This document shows, piece by piece, positions 38,245-64,000 of a DNA stretch of 64,000 nucleotides (position 1 is the stretch's first letter; the number at the start of each line of letters is the position of its first letter). The stretch covers positions 57,831,158-57,895,157 of the forward strand of contig NC_085049.1 of NCBI RefSeq assembly GCF_963662255.1, read 5' to 3'. The position numbers and the translations under genes were made by a program. This stretch comes from Cinclus cinclus (Eukaryota > Chordata > Aves > Passeriformes > Cinclidae). The notes beneath the pieces are model-generated. The model saw only the letters and a program-made list of their open reading frames with translations. It did not search any database and was not told the origin of the DNA.

Positions 38245-38591
38245 CTTCCCAGAGCCTCAGGCGGCTTCTCCCGAGGGAAAAGCGGCCACTGGCTCCGCCT
38301 GGCCCCTGCCCTTCCACGCACGGTGTGACCCGGAGCGCCGCCCCGGGACCGGCAATCGGATGAGAACGGATCCGGAGATGGCGCCGGGCAAACCACGACG
38401 GACCCTGCGCGCGCCGCCCGCCAATCGCCGGCGCCGCCCTCCGGGACGGACCAATCAGCTGCGCTGCTTCCGGGGAGGGGCCATGGTGGGCGGGATTAAC
38501 GCCGCGCCCGCCGCTTGCCGGGGGAGGAGGGCGGAAGGGCGGGAGGCGCCATCTTTGTGAGGGGTGGGGCGACAGGGTTGCGGCCTCCCCG

Positions 38592-38801
38592 CTTAAAGCG
38601 GTAGCGGCCCATTTCTGTGGGGCGTTCCGCTCCCGGCAGGGCCGTTCATCGGTCGTGCATCGCCCCTAAATTCGAGTGCAAACCAGCGCTGTCGGAGCGC
38701 GGCCGCATTCACCCCGCCGTGTGCGGTGTGCGCCGGCAGCGCGCGAAGAGAGCTGGCACCCCGGGGCGCTTTAAGAGCAGCGGGCGCTTTAAGGGCAGCG
38801 G
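38592..38801. repeat. Three CGCTTTAAG boxes, two in an 18-bp tandem repeat
   Basis: Two adjacent 18-bp copies (38,766-38,783 and 38,784-38,801; GCGCTTTAAGAGCAGCGG and GCGCTTTAAGGGCAGCGG, one mismatch) lie just upstream of the MAFF CRE. A third copy of the 9-bp core occurs inverted at 38,592-38,600. In a G+C-rich island, three copies of a TTTAA-containing 9-mer within 210 bp stand out. Confidence 0.7.
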
Positions 38802-38830
38802 CCGCCCCGGCGGCGAAGGGGCGTGGCGAG

Positions 38831-38862
38831 GGTGACGTCACCGCATGACTGTGTTTTTATGA
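38831..38862 (+). promoter_or_regulatory. MAFF: MAFF promoter: CRE and TATA-like element
   Basis: A 12-bp perfect palindrome GGTGACGTCACC (38,831-38,842) contains the full CREB/ATF site TGACGTCA. About 12 bp downstream lies TTTTTATGA (38,854-38,862), a possible weak TATA element. Both sit 100-130 bp before the splice donor of the first MAFF exon, so transcription probably starts around 38,880-38,900. Confidence 0.65.
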
Positions 38863-38964
38863 ATGAAAAGAATCCGCGGGTGAGTAATCGCGGGGAGCGA
38901 GGTTGGAGGCGCCGCCCGACGCCCCGACCCGGCAGCGGCCCCGCGGGACCAGCGCAGCCGCCAG

Positions 38965-38970
38965 GTGAGC
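38965..38970 (+). promoter_or_regulatory. MAFF: 5' splice site of MAFF non-coding exon 1
   Basis: CCGCCAG|GTGAGC is a strong donor at the expected distance from the CRE/TATA-like core. It would splice to the acceptor CAGCAG at 40,069, just upstream of the coding ATG. The 5' UTR structure is inferred from motifs. Confidence 0.6.
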
Positions 38971-39940
38971 GCCGGCCGGAGCGGCCCCTCCGCTCCCGCC
39001 TCGGCTGGGCCCCCCGAGGGGCGGCCGGGAGAAGGGGGCGGCGGGGTCCGGCACCGGCTGGAGGCCTCGCTGTCGCCGCCGAAAGCGGGGATCGGAACCG
39101 GGACTAGGGCTGGGGGAAACGGGACGGGGGGGCCTGACCGACTGGCCGCGCTCCGGTCCGTCCGCTCTTCTTTCCAATTCACGGCCACCGCCCTGGAGGG
39201 ATCCGCCGCCGCTCCTCCGGCTCCGGCGGCGGATCCCCGGCCCGGATTGCATCAGCTTCCAGCCGCCCGGCTCCACCTTTCCCGCCGCCCCCCTCCAGCC
39301 CCTCATTCCTCTCGGAGCGCTCTCGGCCCCGTCCCGGCCCCCCTCGTCCCTCCGAGGGCTCTCCTAGCGAGACCAGGGCTCCCCGAGGTGGGGAGAGGCT
39401 GCTGGGCTGCAGTCCGGGGTCTCGGACCCTTCCTCACTCTCCAAACCCGGGGACGGGGAGGGACCGGCCATCGGCGAGGGGCAGGCACCGCTTCCGTGAC
39501 TTTCACCCCTGGGCTGCTGAATCACGGGGCGGCCACTTCTCACCCGCTCGCGCTTCGTGGCCGCGACCCTTCGTCCCCGGAGCCTGGGGACAGCCGACCC
39601 TTGCGCCGAGACCCGCGGTGCTGTCGCCGGGCGGTGGGGCGGCACCTCCACGCGCGTCCTGGCCGGGTGACTTCGCCACGGTGTCACTCGGTGGGGCTGC
39701 TGCTTTTACTTTCCCTTCAGCCTCGGGCGGATCTCGCCTGTGTTTCCTCTCCGCGGGGAAGGCTTGGCTTCCAGCAGGCGGCTGGGTGTTTTTGGGTCCC
39801 TTGGGCAGAGCAGCATCCCAACCGTCTCGTGATGGGATGAAGGAGGACGGGAGGTCCATCCTTGTCCCATTACTATTATTGCTTGCAGTCATCATTGCTA
39901 TTAATATTATTACTATGTGCTTTTTTTAAAAGGAGTGGGA

Positions 39941-39948
39941 TGAGTCAT
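39941..39948 (+). promoter_or_regulatory. MAFF: AP-1/NF-E2-like site in MAFF intron 1
   Basis: Perfect TGAGTCAT, 150 bp upstream of the MAFF start codon in intron 1. AP-1 or CNC-small Maf dimers could bind it. Motif evidence only. Confidence 0.4.
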
Positions 39949-40087
39949 GCGGCCCGGGGTGGGGGTGATGTGGGCAGCGGGCAGGGGACCAGCAGGGCTG
40001 GTGTTCTCTGTTCTGAGGTGAGGAACACGGGACTGGCAGTAACCAGCTTTTCTCCTGGCTGCTCAGCAGGGCCAGAGAGAGGGAAGG

Positions 40088-40620
40088 ATGGCTGCAGACG
40101 GGCTCTCCAGCAAGGCTTTAAAGGTGAGCACCAGTGGGAACAGGAGCTTGGGAGTCAGGGGGGACTGGTTTTGGGGATCTCAGGCAACCACCCCTCTCTC
40201 TGGCAGGTGAAGCGGGAGCTGGGGGAGAACACTCCACTGCTGTCAGATGAGGAGCTGATGGGGCTGTCGGTGCGGGAACTCAACCACCACCTGCGGGGCC
40301 TCTCCAAGGAGGAGGTGGCGAGGCTGAAGCAGCGTCGTCGGACGCTGAAGAACCGGGGTTATGCTGCCAGCTGCCGGGTGAAGCGCGTCTGCCAGAAGGA
40401 AGAGCTGCAGAAGCAGAAGATGGAGCTGGAGTGGGAGGTGGACAAGCTGGCCCGGGAGAACGCTGCCATGCGCCTGGAGCTCGACACCCTCCGTGGCAAG
40501 TACGAGGCCCTGCAGGGCTTCGCCCGCACCGTGGCCACTCACGGGCCCCCTGCCAAGGTGGCTACTGCCAGCGTCATCACCATCGTCAAGTCCAGCACCA
40601 ACCAGGCCGCCTACTCCTAG
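40088..40620 (+). CDS. MAFF: Small Maf bZIP transcription factor MafF
   Basis: DNA-binding partner of CNC factors (NRF1/2, NF-E2, BACH). It lacks a transactivation domain, so homodimers repress, while CNC heterodimers act at MARE/ARE sites in stress and inflammatory responses. Coding exons 40088-40123 and 40207-40620 encode 12 + 137 = 149 aa plus TAG; the 83-nt intron is GT-AG, phase 0. [12 protein letters not shown] precedes the Maf extended homology region ([18 protein letters not shown]). The basic region follows ([22 protein letters not shown]), with the Asn/Tyr/Cys DNA-contact residues present. The leucine zipper has heptad Leu/Val/Met positions ([31 protein letters not shown]). The C-terminus keeps ASVITIVKS. 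Length and lack of an acidic N-terminal domain separate it from large Mafs. Its position next to PLA2G6 and TMEM184B and its C-tail favour MafF over MafG or MafK. Confidence 0.97.
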
Positions 40621-42200
40621 TGCTGGCCTCCATCCCCCGGCTGGACACAGTCCTCCCCGGGGTGCCATCCCCATGAATTGCCTCCCAGCCCTTCCCCAAC
40701 CTCCTCCCTGTCAGGACCTGTGCCCAAAATCCTCTTTCTCCCATGATCTCCAGCTCTCCCAGGTAGGGAGGGCTGCTGCTGTGTGGGAGCTGGGGTAGAG
40801 GACAGGACCTCACTGGTGGCCCTCATAGCCCCCTCCCCTCTTGGGTGTGCAGACAGGAGAGAGCAAACCCACACAGGCAGCAGTGGAGAAGCATCCCACA
40901 GCTCCAAGCTGGTAGGAAAATGCCTGTTGCCTCTTTTTTTCTGAGAGAGCATGGGAGAAGTAAATGTGGGCCAGGCAGTCCCAGGAGCACGTGCCAGAGA
41001 GGGAAAAGAGGAGAGAGGTTTTGCAGTACAGGGGAAGAAGGCATGATAGAAAGGTATCAGCGCTGGGCAGACAATCTGGACCACATCTGGAGCATGGAGG
41101 AAGGTGGCAGCATGTCTGAAATCTCTGGGGATGCAGAGGGCAAGGGAAGGTTAAGCAGGTCAGAGGGAGAGATGAAGTGGCTGCATGTTAATGCCTGGTA
41201 AGGGTGAATAGAATGGAAAAGTGCTATGGCAGGCTTGTGGTGCTGGGGTACCCCAGAGCTAACAGAGATTGTGCAGGGGGGAGCTGGGACACACGAGTGG
41301 GTCAGCCCAAGCTGTTGTCCACAAAGGGGAGAAGCAGTGGTGCTGTTTTATCTTTAACGTGCACAAGCTTTGACGCCTCTTCCTGCTGATGGGACACTCG
41401 GCCTGGCCGGGTGTCTGAAATGCAGCAGTGCCGGCAGGAAGGAAGCAGAGGCAGCTGGAGCAGAGATAAACACTGTTTTGCTCAGCACAGGCCAGCTTGT
41501 ATGGCCCCACCAAGTCCTCCCCGGTGCCCCACCGCCTACAAAGCCCATGGAAAGGTGCTCCCAGCCCTCAGAGTCAGAGATTTGGAGGCAGAGAGAAGGG
41601 TGGAGGTGCAGGAGGTGGGAAGTAGGGGCGGAGAGCATCTGTGCTCCTGGGAGCTGCCTGGCAGGCAGGTAGGCTCCTCCCTTTGGTTTTCCTCCAGCTT
41701 GGACCATGGTGTAGGACAACCAGCTCTTGAGCAGGCTAAAAGGCTGGAGAAGAGCTGGGTTTGCTAAATACAGCAGCACAGGGGAGGGAGCAGGAGGCAG
41801 CTCTATCTCGGGATCTGCTGCTGTAGATGATTCCCCTGCCCCTCTGTTCTGCCCTTACCTGGGTATTGCCACGCCAGCCGTCCTCGGCTGCAGCCTCCAT
41901 TATTCCCTGTAGAGAGGTGCCTGCCACTCTTGGTTGGCATTCCCCACCCCAACTCCTCTTGGGTTTATTTATTGCACGAACATAAGTTATTTTCACGTCC
42001 TCTTTGCCATTCCGCCTCTCGGCACAGCCAGGATGTTGGTACAGAGCTGTACTTTATATTTTATATAAGCAAATCACATTTTATCTTATATAGAGAAAAA
42101 AAAAAAACACTTATTTATTTTCTGACTTACAGTATGTGTCCTACCCGACTCCTCTGTATTTTGTAGACTTTACAAATAAAGCAAGTTCTTTTTTTTTTTT
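40621..42200 (+). other. MAFF: MAFF 3' UTR with AU-rich elements
   Basis: About 1.58 kb from the stop codon to the AATAAA at 42,175. The distal part turns AT-rich and contains two copies of the destabilising nonamer TTATTTATT (41,965-41,973 and 42,111-42,119). These fit rapid mRNA decay of an inducible gene. No coding potential with family support is seen here. Confidence 0.75.
42175..42180 (+). terminator. MAFF: Polyadenylation signal of MAFF
   Basis: Canonical AATAAA followed 12-20 nt later by a T-rich downstream element (about 42,188-42,200), the usual arrangement of a vertebrate 3' end. Confidence 0.8.
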
Positions 42201-43144
42201 CCACGGCGAGAGTGTGTTTGGTTGTTCTTGCACTTGGTACAGAGCTGTGTCTGAGACTAGGTTTTCTGTCTCCCTCTGGCTTTGCTGTAGGACATGCTCA
42301 AGAATGTGTTCAAAAAAGATGGGATGGGGGGGTAGCTCATGCCTTTTTAGGACAAAATCAGATTTATAGTCTTTGAGAAAAAAGGGCTAAAAAAGCACAC
42401 TTAATGCTGAATACCACCCCCCAAACACTTGCTTTCCGGAGCAGTGCAGCTGTGCTGAATCAGCTTTTCACTACAAAAACTCCCTCCAGGCTGTCCTTGG
42501 ACCAGGTACAGGAGAGGCAGGTGCAGGGCATCTGTGCCCACAAACTTCTCTGTTGAGTGAATCACCTTATCACCTTACCTGGGAACAGCAAGGACAAAAG
42601 TGAGGAGCAGGAGAAGAAGTGTAGGTTTGTTACTGGGAGGTTAAGCCAGACCTCCTCCCTGTGTGGAAAAAAACCACCCTTCCTCAGAGCTGAGTGGGAA
42701 AATGGTGAGCATGTTCCAAATGCCCAGGTGGGCCGGGTCTCCTGCAGCACTCAGGCTGGTTTTGGGGTTTGACATTCCCAATCTCTGCCACTGTAAATGG
42801 CCCCAGCCCCAAAAACTGCTCACGGAAGAAAATTCCCAAAGCCATTGTTTGCTGGGGCTCTCTCTCTCTCCTGTTGGTGTTTCACAGTGAGCACCTAAGG
42901 TAAGATCCATCTCTACTCCAGGTTTTTGACACGTGGGCTTCACTCCTGCCTTGTGCCAACAGTGGTGTTTCTCAGCCCAGAGTGCTGCAGTGATGCTTCC
43001 CCATCAGCTCCTACACACATGTGGAGTCTTCCTTGCAACAAGAGGACAAGAGATCCTGACCCACCCACCCTCAGTCCCTGCAAGGACAAAAAACTCAGAG
43101 AAGTCACCCATACAGCACCACACAGAGGCAGCTTAAGTACAATC
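42201..43144. other. MAFF-TMEM184B convergent spacer
   Basis: About 0.95 kb between the 3' ends of two genes that face each other. No exon or transposon is recognised. It contains a MARE-like sequence at 42,453-42,465 (TGCTGAATCAGCT; 11 of 13 positions of the TPA-type Maf site). Confidence 0.55.
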
Positions 43145-43162
43145 TATATTATCTCTATATTC

Positions 43163-43168
43163 TTTATT
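43163..43168 (-). terminator. TMEM184B: Candidate polyadenylation signal of TMEM184B
   Basis: AATAAA on the minus strand, 3.0 kb downstream of the TMEM184B stop. Earlier AT-rich segments (for example around 46,100-46,130) could support shorter alternative ends but show no perfect hexamer in this orientation. Confidence 0.55.
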
Positions 43169-43625
43169 TGTCATCATATTTGCTCATTTCTGCGGAGTAT
43201 AACGCCACAAAGACCAAAATAGAGAGCGGCTTGTCGCTGAGCTCACATCAGTTAAACACAATAGGTACAAAACTAGGTGACTCTGTCTTATTTATCATAC
43301 TTTTTTTCAGTCATTTATATACAAAGAACTACTCTATATGGAAAAATAATAAACAAATCCCATGGGTATGTTACATGGTAAATGAAGGAAGGAAGAGCAG
43401 CTCCAAGGGTTTACTCCTGGAACTGGCACATTTCTTGGGTCCTGGGCTACCATGAGCAGACCTACAAGACCATGGATGCCTTGGCCTTCTTGGTCTCGAG
43501 CTCTGGATCTCATATTTGTTCCTCCAACACAATGTGGCTTCAGAGCCAGTGCTTGCTCTGGCACTTGCTGGTCATGATGGAGAGCAGGAAGCTCAGTGAT
43601 GGATGATTTTGCGTGTGTTAAAAAA

Positions 43626-43627
43626 CA

Positions 43628-43652
<25 letters not shown>
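43626..43652. repeat. (AT)n microsatellite in TMEM184B 3' UTR
   Basis: An uninterrupted run of about 27 bp of alternating A and T within the inferred 3' UTR, probably length-polymorphic and able to form a cruciform or RNA hairpin. Confidence 0.9.
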
Positions 43653-43659
<7 letters not shown>

Positions 43660-43792
43660 AAATTATAAACTAGGGCAGCTGGCTTGTTGGGTACTAGCTC
43701 ACTAGGCTCCTCTGAAGGCAGCTGGTGCAAAAGAGTTGTACTTGAAACCATTACACACAGGATACTTTGAGAATATCCAGATCCTCTGCACA

Positions 43793-43832
43793 GCATATAC
43801 ATATATATACATTTATATGTATATACGTATGC
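43793..43832. repeat. AT-rich near-palindrome in TMEM184B 3' UTR
   Basis: A 40-bp segment starting GCATATAC and ending GTATGC has two mostly complementary arms around a TTTA centre, so both DNA and transcript could fold into a hairpin. It lies 140 bp from the (AT)n tract and probably arose from the same kind of simple repeat. Confidence 0.65.
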
Positions 43833-46168
43833 AGGAGACATTTCAAAATAAGTTCTCAGAAATGCTTCTCTAAGACTGGACTAACTTCATGCTCAATGGG
43901 GCAATCACACCAATTTCAGCTGCCAAAATGCAACAAATACTGGGGGCAGCCACCAAGTGATACTGGGACATCGTCAAGGCCTGCAAATCCAAAGAAAGGG
44001 GAGGATGGGATCCTTTCCCATGCCCCACTTTCCTAAGAGAGAGAGAGTAACAGTATCAGTATCTCACATTAAAGGACTATTAATCAAAGCCCCAGAAAAC
44101 AGAAGCAAAGTCTGTTCAATCTTCAGCCCTGCTTTCCAGGTGGCTTATGCATGAGGAAATTTTACGCCAAGCCCACACAAAGCCTGACAAAGTGTGTTTG
44201 CATGTCTAATTAAGCAGCCACAATCTTAGGAAAATTAGTAACCAACAGCATGGCACTGCAGGATTTGTGTAAATGGGAAAAATCAAGCAGCAGAGAAGCT
44301 GTTGGATCTACTGACCCTGCTTCCAGCTCCCTCAGCAGTACTGTTGCTCTCACCTGCTTCACCATCCCCCAGAAACATCAGTACAGGAGGAGGCACTACC
44401 CTTAAGCTTTTCCCTTATCCTCAAAGCAAGGAGCAAACCTGCCTCTGTTAAAACCCTTTTGCCCAGCTTGGGTAGAGGTGCTGAATAAATGAGGTGCTCT
44501 TCACTCACTGTTGCTTCTTAGACACTCAGTGAACAAGCAGATGGATTAGGAAACAAATGGAAAGGTAAACTCCAGGCACCAAACCAGACTCCAGCTCTCC
44601 TAGCAGAACAGCAAGGAATAATCCAGAATCATACAGGTCTGCTCTTGGCAGGGGAGGCGTGAAGCTGGAGAGGAACACAGAAACTACAGCTGAACACAGT
44701 AGCTTGCTCCAATCTCTCAATTTTGCTTCCTGCTTGCAGGTAGGAGCATCTGAGCTATAGCACTTGAGCGTGCTGCCCACTTCTCTCCTAGATAATTTTA
44801 AGCAAACAAGAAGCATTTCCTAGTCTCTGGATAGATCTACAGAAGGATCATTTTCATTTTGGTTCTACTAAATACACATGGGTTCATCCAAAACCCAAGA
44901 GAAGCAAGGCAAAGCTTCTCCCACTTCCATGGATGCTGGTTCCATCCTTGGTAGCACTGCAGGTGCAGCAGAGCCTATGAAATGTGCAGCAGCAGCAATT
45001 GCTGCCTGAGAAAATAAAAGGGACAAATTTGACCAGCCAGGTCATGTCAGGTTTCAAGTCTGTTCCAGCCTGCCCCAGAACAGCTACAAAGGAGTGTGCA
45101 ACATTCCTTCCTGAATATTCCAGCCTAAGGGTGAAACTTGTGTAGCTCAGGGAAAGTCAGTGATGATGAGCATGGGGAGAGCTACCTGTGAGAGACCATG
45201 ACCTACTCTGGCAGCTACCTCTAACAGGGGCAGATGTGATGCTGGGGGACAGGAAACAAGATGTAAAACTGGTTCTGTGTTGATGTATCTTCCCTTTCCA
45301 ACAAGGGGTGAAGGGGCCAGAGCTCTACAAACTTCCACCATCTATCACAGCCAGTCCTCAGTCTTGTTAGCAGGAGACAGATGCTCCAGGGAGGCTTCCT
45401 GTCACAGGAACACAAGGGAGATGGGAAACTTGGACACCTGGTGATTAAAAAACTCCACTCTTGTGAAAAAGTTATTCTGTTCCCACTGAGTTTCAACAAG
45501 CTTTTATAACAATTGGGGATGCAGGGAGCCAAGGAACATGAATAAAGTCCCGTCCTTTTCCCCTTCACTCCCTCCAGTGACTCAAGGACTCATAACCAGG
45601 TACTCAGGAGGGTGGGGACAGATGTTCCTTACTTAGCACTCAAAGCAATGGCTATACAGAAAGACCAGTCTCAGGTCTGGTCCTCTGGAACACTTATGGC
45701 TGCATCCCCATCCTATTTGCCAAGGATTACAGAGATGTTAGTACCAGGGAGTTGGGGAGAAAACTGCGCCTACATCAACCTTTCAGGAAAAGAAATAGAA
45801 AGCAGTCAGGTTTTCCTGTTAGAAAAAAAAAAAAACCAAAAACATTTTTGGTTACAAATCTAGGCTCTGGCCAGTCACACTCCACACCAAGCTGGGCAGG
45901 TGTGGGAAGTCAGAGCCCCAAACCCTGGATCTTTGCTTGAATCAATTCGATTGCTGCTGCAAGGAATGAGCTCGAGCACGGAGTCCTGGCCATTCTGCCA
46001 CCTCTGCATTGCTCATCATGTCCATACCCACAAAAACTAATGGGAAGTGCCCACTTCTGCAATCTTTACTCTCTAGGAAGTGATATGACTTGTGTATTTC
46101 TGCATTAATAAATTATTAAAAAATAAAAATAGAAAGAAAATGACAGCCTGTGCTGGCAGTTTCCCCTC

Positions 46169-64000
<17,832 letters not shown>

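Larger units (their letters stand above)
38260..39700. promoter_or_regulatory. CpG island: PLA2G6/MAFF divergent promoter
   Basis: Dense CpG and very high G+C begin just upstream of the PLA2G6 start codon and run through the MAFF first exon into its intron. The PLA2G6-proximal half carries CCAAT boxes (38,421-38,425 and 38,451-38,455), an ETS motif CTTCCGG (38,467-38,473), an Sp1-like GGGCGGG (38,488-38,494) and YY1-like GATGGC/GCCATC sites (38,376-38,385 and 38,548-38,555), and no TATA box. The MAFF-proximal half has a palindromic CRE and a weak AT-rich TATA-like element. Confidence 0.85.
43145..46168 (-). other. TMEM184B: TMEM184B 3' UTR
   Basis: Inferred from the stop codon at 46,169 and an AATAAA on the minus strand at 43,163-43,168. 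It is about 3.0 kb, in keeping with the long 3' UTR of this gene in mammals. It contains an (AT)n tract and an AT-rich near-palindrome (separate entries). No coding exon is seen. Confidence 0.65.

Noticed and set aside
38965..39840. 291-codon open frame on the plus strand
   Set aside because: It is in the CpG island and MAFF intron 1. Stop codons are rare there because of high G+C; it starts at the splice donor and the product is low-complexity Gly/Ala/Arg/Pro without similarity.
39862..40620. 252-codon open frame containing MafF in full
   Set aside because: Its first half is intron 1 sequence and it reads through the 83-nt intron. The 149-aa spliced form matches the known small Maf N-terminus and length.
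43593..43841. 82-codon minus-strand open frame with a Tyr/Ile repeat
   Set aside because: It is the translation of the (AT)n tract and palindrome in the TMEM184B 3' UTR.

Overview
This is vertebrate nuclear DNA, almost certainly from a bird. The evidence is spliced multi-exon genes with short introns, fragments of the avian-abundant CR1 LINE (16-17 kb, 57.8 kb, 61 kb), low interspersed-repeat density, and a gene order equal to the block on human 22q13.1: SLC16A8 - BAIAP2L2 - PLA2G6 - MAFF - TMEM184B. The species cannot be fixed from the sequence alone.

Layout. 1-1,113: SLC16A8 3' side. 1,114-5,904 (minus): SLC16A8, retinal monocarboxylate transporter MCT3, 4 coding exons, 542 aa. About 5.9-10.7 kb: spacer that should hold the SLC16A8 non-coding first exon and promoter. 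11,382-21,978 (minus): BAIAP2L2 (Pinkbar), an I-BAR/SH3 membrane-bending adaptor, 14 coding exons, 495 aa. 24,126-38,244 (minus): PLA2G6, group VIA calcium-independent phospholipase A2, 16 coding exons, 805 aa, with catalytic Ser519 and Asp652. 38.26-39.7 kb: CpG island and head-to-head promoter shared by PLA2G6 (leftward) and MAFF (rightward). 40,088-40,620 (plus): MAFF, a small Maf bZIP factor, 149 aa, with a 3' UTR carrying AU-rich elements. 46,169-60,772 (minus): TMEM184B, 8 coding exons seen, 5' end incomplete, with a 3 kb 3' UTR that meets MAFF tail to tail. 60.8-64 kb: the first TMEM184B intron seen here, with one CR1.

All exon boundaries were read by eye from splice sites, reading phase and family similarity. 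For the four complete genes the exon lengths sum to an exact open frame. The genes are unrelated in function (lactate export, apical membrane curvature, phospholipid remodelling, stress transcription, endosomal membrane protein) and form conserved synteny, not a pathway. The only clear regulatory coupling is the PLA2G6/MAFF divergent promoter. I found no undescribed system. The points most worth a second look are a GC-AG intron in PLA2G6, a shifted BAIAP2L2 start codon, a CR1 ending 29 bp from a BAIAP2L2 splice donor, repeated CGCTTTAAG boxes in the divergent promoter, and a candidate LTR in a TMEM184B intron.
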